A stretch of 64,000 nucleotides of DNA from an uncultured Phocaeicola sp. GTDB lineage: Bacteria; Bacteroidota; Bacteroidia; Bacteroidales; Bacteroidaceae. The notes beneath the pieces are model-generated. The model saw nothing but the letters and a program-made list of their open reading frames with translations. It did no database searches and was not told the origin of the DNA. A program made the position numbers and the translations under genes. The stretch lies in NCBI GenBank assembly GCA_947581855.1, contig CANPVZ010000014.1, positions 44,564 through 108,563 of the forward strand, read 5' to 3'. Shown piece after piece: positions 60,222 to 64,000 of the stretch; the stretch's first letter is position 1; every line of letters starts with the position of its first letter.

Positions 60222-62261
60222 ATGAGAACAAAACATTATTTACCAATCGTTACATTAGCCTTGACAACTTTGGCGGGATGTAACATGAAAAAGGAGGCGA
60301 CTATGACATCGGGAATTGATTTAGCCAATCTCGATACGACGGCTTTACCCGGCGTAGATTTTTATCAGTATGCCTGTGGCGGTTGGGTGAAGAATCATCC
60401 GCTTACAGCTGAATATGCGCGTTTCGGAAGTTTTGACGAACTGGCTGAAAACAACCGCAAGCAAATGCAGACGTTAATTACCGAAATTGCCTCAAAGCAG
60501 AATGCTCCGGGTAGCATCGAGCAAAAGATCGGCGATTTGTATAACATCGTAATGGATAGCGTAAAACTGAATGCCGACGGAATAGAACCTATTAAGGGAG
60601 AACTGGCGCAGATTGCGGCTATACAGGATAAGAGCGAGATATTTCCTTTGATGACCCGACTGGGATTGAAGGGTATTGGCAGTTACTTTAACGAATATAT
60701 CGGAGCCGATATGATGGATAGCGAAGTAAATTTATTCCAAATCGGACAGGGTGGCATCAGTTTGGGAGAAAAAGAATACTATATTGATGACGATGAAGCT
60801 ACCAAACAGATCCGTGACAAATATAAAGCTCATATTGTGAAGATGTTTCAATTAGCAGGCTTTGATGAAGCTGCCGCTCAAAAGAAAATGGAAGCGGTTC
60901 TTGCCATCGAGACCCGCATTGCTAAAGCTTCTTACAGTGCGGTAGAGCAAAGAAATCCTGCTGCGAACTATCACAAGATGACTGTGGATGAATTTAAAAA
61001 AGAATATGCCGGTATTGATTGGGATACTTATTTTACTACCCTCGGCCTCACAGGTTTGAAGGAACTGAGTGTGGACCAGCCCGAACCTATTAAAGAGGTG
61101 ATTGCTATCATCAATACTGTTCCCGTGGAAGATCAGAAAGCTTATATGGAATGGAAACTGATTGACAGTGCCGCCGGATGTTTAAGCGATGCTTTGGTTG
61201 AACAGAATTTCGATTTCTACGGACGTACCATGTCGGGAAAACAAGAACAGAGTCCGCGTTGGAAACGTGCCGTAAGTACTGTAAACGGAATCTTGGGCGA
61301 AGCGGTAGGACAAATGTATGTAAAAAAATTCTTCTCGCCCGAAGCAAAGGAACGGATGGTGAATCTGGTGAAAAACTTGCAGACAGCTTTAAAGGAACGC
61401 ATTCTGGCGCAAGAATGGATGAGCGACACAACGAAAGCTAAAGCTATTGAAAAGTTGAATGCTTTTTATGTAAAAGTAGGTTATCCCGATAAATGGAGAG
61501 ATTATTCCGGTTTGGAAATCAAGAACGATTCGTATTGGGAGAATGTGAAGCGTGCCAGTGAGTTCGGATGGAAACTGATGGTTGAAGAGAAATATAACAA
61601 ACCGGTAGATAAGGATGAGTGGTACATGACTCCTCAAACCGTTAATGCTTATTACAATCCGACCACCAACGAAATTTGTTTCCCCGCAGGTATCCTTCAA
61701 TATCCGTTCTTCGATATGCAAGCTGACGATGCATTCAATTATGGCGCTATCGGTGTGGTAATCGGTCATGAAATGACTCATGGATTTGACGATCAGGGAC
61801 GTCAGTTCGATAAAGACGGTAACTTCTCTAACTGGTGGACTGAAAAGGATGCGGAAGACTTTAAGACTCGTTCCCAGGTAATGGTAGATTTCTTTGGTAA
61901 TATTAATGTATTGCCCGACTTGAAAGCAAACGGCGAGCTGACATTAGGCGAGAATCTTGCCGATCATGGAGGGTTGATGGTATCTTACCAAGCCTTTAAA
62001 AATGCAACTCAGGACGCTCCGTTAGGAGTGGTGGACGGATTTACTCCGGAACAACGTTTCTTCCTGGCTTATGCTTCGGTATGGGCAGGCAATATCCGTG
62101 ATGAGGAAATCCGTAACCTGACGAAGAGTGATCCGCACTCCTTGGGACGCTGGCGTGTAAACGGTGCTTTACCTCATATCGATGCTTGGTACGAAGCATT
62201 TGGTATTACGGAAAATGACCCGTTGTTTGTGCCGAAGGACAAGCGGGTTACAATTTGGTAA
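60222..62261 (+). CDS. M13 family metallopeptidase lipoprotein (PepO-like)
   Basis: A 679-residue neprilysin-type zinc peptidase. A lipoprotein signal (TLAGC, lipidated Cys20) places it on a membrane facing the periplasm or outside. The M13 N-terminal domain follows, then the catalytic domain with NAYYNPTTNEICFPAGILQ, the zinc motif HEMTH at residues 516-520 and GENLADHGG supplying the third ligand, ending in a normal VTIW. It degrades small peptides. It follows the ABC-F gene by 20 bp and is closed by a strong terminator. Confidence 0.95.
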   Translation: MRTKHYLPIVTLALTTLAGCNMKKEATMTSGIDLANLDTTALPGVDFYQYACGGWVKNHPLTAEYARFGSFDELAENNRKQMQTLITEIASKQNAPGSIEQKIGDLYNIVMDSVKLNADGIEPIKGELAQIAAIQDKSEIFPLMTRLGLKGIGSYFNEYIGADMMDSEVNLFQIGQGGISLGEKEYYIDDDEATKQIRDKYKAHIVKMFQLAGFDEAAAQKKMEAVLAIETRIAKASYSAVEQRNPAANYHKMTVDEFKKEYAGIDWDTYFTTLGLTGLKELSVDQPEPIKEVIAIINTVPVEDQKAYMEWKLIDSAAGCLSDALVEQNFDFYGRTMSGKQEQSPRWKRAVSTVNGILGEAVGQMYVKKFFSPEAKERMVNLVKNLQTALKERILAQEWMSDTTKAKAIEKLNAFYVKVGYPDKWRDYSGLEIKNDSYWENVKRASEFGWKLMVEEKYNKPVDKDEWYMTPQTVNAYYNPTTNEICFPAGILQYPFFDMQADDAFNYGAIGVVIGHEMTHGFDDQGRQFDKDGNFSNWWTEKDAEDFKTRSQVMVDFFGNINVLPDLKANGELTLGENLADHGGLMVSYQAFKNATQDAPLGVVDGFTPEQRFFLAYASVWAGNIRDEEIRNLTKSDPHSLGRWRVNGALPHIDAWYEAFGITENDPLFVPKDKRVTIW

Positions 62262-62334
62262 CCGAAACATAGGTTAGCCGGAAGTATAAATTTAATCTGT
62301 TGGATATAGCCCGGCAAGGGGGCTGATACCATGC

Positions 62335-62379
62335 AAGCCATTTCTTTACTCTTTATCGAGTATGGAAATGGCTTTTTTT
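62335..62379 (+). terminator. terminator after the M13 peptidase gene
   Basis: AAGCCATTTC (62335-62344) pairs perfectly with GAAATGGCTT (62365-62374), followed by a T run. It isolates the following recombinase gene and lies inside the frame that would extend that gene to 62331, so that extension is not real. Confidence 0.8.
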
Positions 62380-62459
62380 GTAGCTCGGAGGATGTCTGTA
62401 GATGGGAGAAAAGTTCGCTTTATTTGCGGAATGTTTCACCTCCTAAAACTAACAAAATC

Positions 62460-63479
62460 ATGGAAAAAAAAGTAATCCAACAGATGGTATTGAAATTTAT
62501 CAATACCGAGATTAAAAACATGGAAGCGATGAATCGTTTCGGTGTAGCAAAGAATTATAGATGTGTGCGGAATAGTTTGTTCCGATATTTACAAGAACGC
62601 GGCAAAGCCGATATCCCTTTCAGGAAACTGACGGCATCTATGCTTGCCCATTATCAGGCATGGCTCTGGAGTCGTGGTGTTAGTAAAAACACTTCTTCTT
62701 GCTACATGCGCAGCCTGCATTCGCTCTTCAACAAAGCTGTCGGTCAAGGATATGCTTTCGGCAACCCTTTTGTGAATGTATATACCGGCATAGCGAAGAC
62801 TCGGAAACGTGCCATTACGGAGGAAGATATCCGTAAGCTGTCGTGCCTCAATATTAAAGTTGAACTTATTAAGAGCGGAAAGAATCCGGAACAGAAAAAT
62901 TTTGTAAGTACTTACCGTAGTCTTCTGTTTACAAGAGACTTGTTTCTATTTTGTTTTTGCGCTTGCGGAATGACGTTTGTCGATTTGGCTCATTTAAAAA
63001 AGAGCAATCTTTCCAATGGTTTTATCCGGTATGCACGCAAGAAAACCCGCCAGCCTATTGAAGTGAAAGTAGAAGCGGTTATGCAAGAAATTATCGATAA
63101 ATATGCCACTTCATCTCCCTATCTTTTTCCCATCCTTACTTCTACAGATACTCGTGAGGCTTATCGCCAATACCATAAAGCAATACGGATATATAACATG
63201 AACTTGAAGAAACTTTCTGAGTTTTTAGGAAAGGGTATTTCTTTATCTTCTTATGTCGGCAGGCACACTTGGGCAACCATTGCTTACCGCCAGCATGTTC
63301 CTTTGCCCATTATTTGTCAAGCTATGGGACACGACTCTGAACATACCACACAAATCTATCTGAAATCTTTAGAAAATTCAGTAATTAACGAGGCTAATCA
63401 CCAACTCTTAAATAACGTTTTTAATTCCACCTCTAATATAGAGGCGGAAATATTTCGTTGCAAAGATATAAATTATTGA
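62460..63479 (+). CDS. tyrosine recombinase (DNA invertase type) at the head of a capsule locus
   Basis: A 339-residue site-specific recombinase. The N-terminal SAM-like DNA-binding domain spans about residues 1-105. The catalytic domain has box II RHTWAT with Arg268, His291 in AMGHDSEHT, and the nucleophile Tyr300 in TTQIYLKSLE. The first catalytic Arg position (in CACGMTFVDLAHL, near residue 172) is not Arg, as is known for IntDOT-type enzymes of this phylum. ATG at 62460 is preferred; a longer frame crosses a terminator. The last codons overlap the left inverted repeat (63425-63450), and the stop codon lies inside the invertible segment. It probably flips the promoter for upxY. Confidence 0.85.
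   Translation: MEKKVIQQMVLKFINTEIKNMEAMNRFGVAKNYRCVRNSLFRYLQERGKADIPFRKLTASMLAHYQAWLWSRGVSKNTSSCYMRSLHSLFNKAVGQGYAFGNPFVNVYTGIAKTRKRAITEEDIRKLSCLNIKVELIKSGKNPEQKNFVSTYRSLLFTRDLFLFCFCACGMTFVDLAHLKKSNLSNGFIRYARKKTRQPIEVKVEAVMQEIIDKYATSSPYLFPILTSTDTREAYRQYHKAIRIYNMNLKKLSEFLGKGISLSSYVGRHTWATIAYRQHVPLPIICQAMGHDSEHTTQIYLKSLENSVINEANHQLLNNVFNSTSNIEAEIFRCKDINY
63425..63450 (+). repeat. left inverted repeat (IRL) of the invertible segment
   Basis: 26 bp, beginning TTCCACCTCTA and ending TAGAGGCGGAAA, exactly the reverse complement of 63600-63625. Each copy is itself a near palindrome (CCTCTA, three bases, TAGAGG), as expected for a tyrosine recombinase crossover site. This copy codes for residues STSNIEAE of the recombinase. 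Confidence 0.9.
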
Positions 63480-63599
63480 TAAAACACACAAAAAACTCAC
63501 CAAAAAATGGAACAATGCTATATTGGTAAATACTGATAAAAGAAATATTTATCCGAATGTTTCCCTTTATCACATTGAATATTAGGTGTTTCTAAAAAT
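63451..63599. mobile_element. invertible promoter segment, OFF orientation
   Basis: 149 bp between perfect 26-bp inverted repeats. It contains the last nine codons and stop of the recombinase and one strong promoter that points left, away from upxY. Flipping would place the -7 box at about 63582-63589 and the start near 63596, reading rightward into upxY. Confidence 0.85.
63461..63492 (-). promoter_or_regulatory. promoter inside the invertible segment
   Basis: On the minus strand TATCTTTG (63468-63461) matches TAnnTTTG exactly and TTTG (63492-63489) lies exactly 20 nt upstream, the full Bacteroides consensus. As written it reads leftward into the 3' end of the recombinase gene (antisense). 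Confidence 0.8.
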
Positions 63600-63625
63600 T
63601 TTCCGCCTCTATATTAGAGGTGGAA
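63600..63625 (-). repeat. right inverted repeat (IRR) of the invertible segment
   Basis: 26 bp, beginning TTTCCGCCTCTA and ending TAGAGGTGGAA, the exact reverse complement of 63425-63450. Bases outside and between the copies do not match, so the repeat ends are sharp. Confidence 0.9.
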
Positions 63626-63803
63626 AATTTTTCTCCCTTTTTGATTGATTTTCAACAAAGGGAAATATGAAAAGAAACAGATATAATAGAGGATTTGATA
63701 ATGCTGATTTTTGGAAATAATTCCAAGATTGCGTTAAAATATATATTGTCTAATTAACTGTAAATAAATTAAATACCGTAAATAGCTCAACTATTTGGGG
63801 AGT
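63626..63803 (+). other. untranslated leader of the capsule locus
   Basis: 178 bp between the right repeat and the upxY start. TCCCTTT (63634-63640) and AAAGGGA (63657-63663) can form a hairpin, and a 17-codon open frame (ATG 63667, stop 63718-63720, peptide MKRNRYNRGFDNADFWK) follows. No promoter facing upxY is seen here in the present orientation. UpxY-type antiterminators act on the leader of their own locus, so these elements may be their target. Confidence 0.5.
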
Positions 63804-64000
63804 ATGAATAATATCCTGATGCAAGACAAGCCGATATTTTTGCAACCACAAGAAAAAGACGAAAACATGTGGTTCGTCATGACTTCCCCTGACCCGAAGT
63901 ATGTTGAGGAGCGTTTATTGGAAGAGAATGTCCGTCGTGAGTCCACAGGTAAAATACCTTTTCAGTACTTTGTCCCCTATCAGTTTTTGAAGCGCAGGAT
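63804..64000 (+). CDS. UpxY-type transcription antiterminator, 3' end cut by window
   Basis: The first 65 codons of a NusG-like protein are visible. After a short polar start (MNNILMQDKPIFLQPQEKDE) the NGN fold begins with MWFVMTSPDPKYVEERLLEE and continues with GKIPFQYFVPYQFLKRR, as in UpxY proteins. These let RNA polymerase read through the long capsular polysaccharide operon that begins with them. The capsule genes themselves lie beyond the window. Its expression should depend on the orientation of the segment at 63451-63599. Confidence 0.85.
   Translation, partial: MNNILMQDKPIFLQPQEKDENMWFVMTSPDPKYVEERLLEENVRRESTGKIPFQYFVPYQFLKRR

Noticed and set aside
62331..62459. N-terminal extension of the recombinase by 43 codons.
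   Set aside because: The extension contains the perfect terminator of the M13 gene, and the peptide has no recombinase character. ATG at 62460 fits the family.
62940..63010. Inactive recombinase because the first catalytic Arg is missing.
   Set aside because: IntDOT-type recombinases of this phylum work with another residue at that position. Box II Arg, His and Tyr are intact and the target repeats are perfect.
1..64000. tRNA, rRNA, CRISPR arrays or insertion sequences.
   Set aside because: I found no cloverleaf-like or rRNA-like stretch, no spacer-repeat array and no transposase. The only regular repeat is the 17-bp array without spacers.

Overview
The window looks like a chromosomal segment of a gut-type Bacteroidales bacterium (Bacteroides/Parabacteroides group; I cannot fix the genus). 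The reasons are the promoter style (-7 element TAnnTTTG with a weak TTTG near -33), lipoprotein-rich gene content, families typical of the phylum (DUF4924, DUF4827, DUF4876, DUF6850, NigD-like, PepSY-like, lipoprotein TamL), a TonB-dependent receptor operon, and an UpxY-type antiterminator preceded by a tyrosine recombinase, which is the usual head of a capsular polysaccharide locus in this group.

Layout. 1-3.6 kb: a LysE exporter (cut by the window), DUF4924, rfbD and prfC. 3.7-11.7 kb: a tight leftward four-gene operon encoding a TonB-dependent receptor, a DUF4876 lipoprotein, a DUF6850 outer-membrane barrel and a secreted clan-CD-like cysteine peptidase with HEAT repeats. 12.1-26.6 kb: mostly housekeeping genes (threonylcarbamoyl-AMP synthase, ClC channel, fmt, NigD-like lipoprotein, an ECF sigma factor with a membrane partner, rpe, comEC, DHH phosphoesterase, DUF4827, glmM, hemW, SDR). 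26.6-27.6 kb: a gene-poor stretch with a broken small membrane-protein gene, three phased palindromes, a 17-bp tandem array, a strong hairpin and a sigma-54-type promoter. 27.6-34.9 kb: a G+C-rich potassium block (a 32-aa protein, kdpF, kdpA, kdpB, kdpC, a KdpD sensor half without kinase, and a separate histidine kinase). 35.3-42.9 kb: two secreted PepSY-like proteins, a sigma-54-dependent response regulator, a hybrid kinase, a MATE pump and an M16 peptidase, followed by a cyclophilin lipoprotein. 44-55.8 kb: DHOD-like protein, TamB, TamL, a PL1 pectate lyase, a nucleotidyltransferase and L-serine dehydratase. 55.8-62.3 kb: a PD-(D/E)XK-like orphan, an M48 peptidase, an ABC-F ATPase and an M13 peptidase. 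62.4-64.0 kb: a tyrosine recombinase, an invertible promoter and the start of upxY.

The most interesting part is the right end. A perfect 26-bp inverted repeat encloses about 149 bp holding a Bacteroides-type promoter. In this sequence the promoter points away from upxY (OFF). The left repeat lies inside the recombinase gene, so inversion would also exchange the recombinase C-terminus. The second theme is sigma-54 control: one -24/-12 promoter precedes the kdp block and another precedes the PepSY-like genes. Each has a candidate upstream activating region, and the second lies next to the gene for a sigma-54 activator. The four-gene receptor/lipoprotein/barrel/peptidase operon is a further candidate for an uncharacterised surface system.

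All assignments come from reading the sequence and from memory of protein families. No database search was run.
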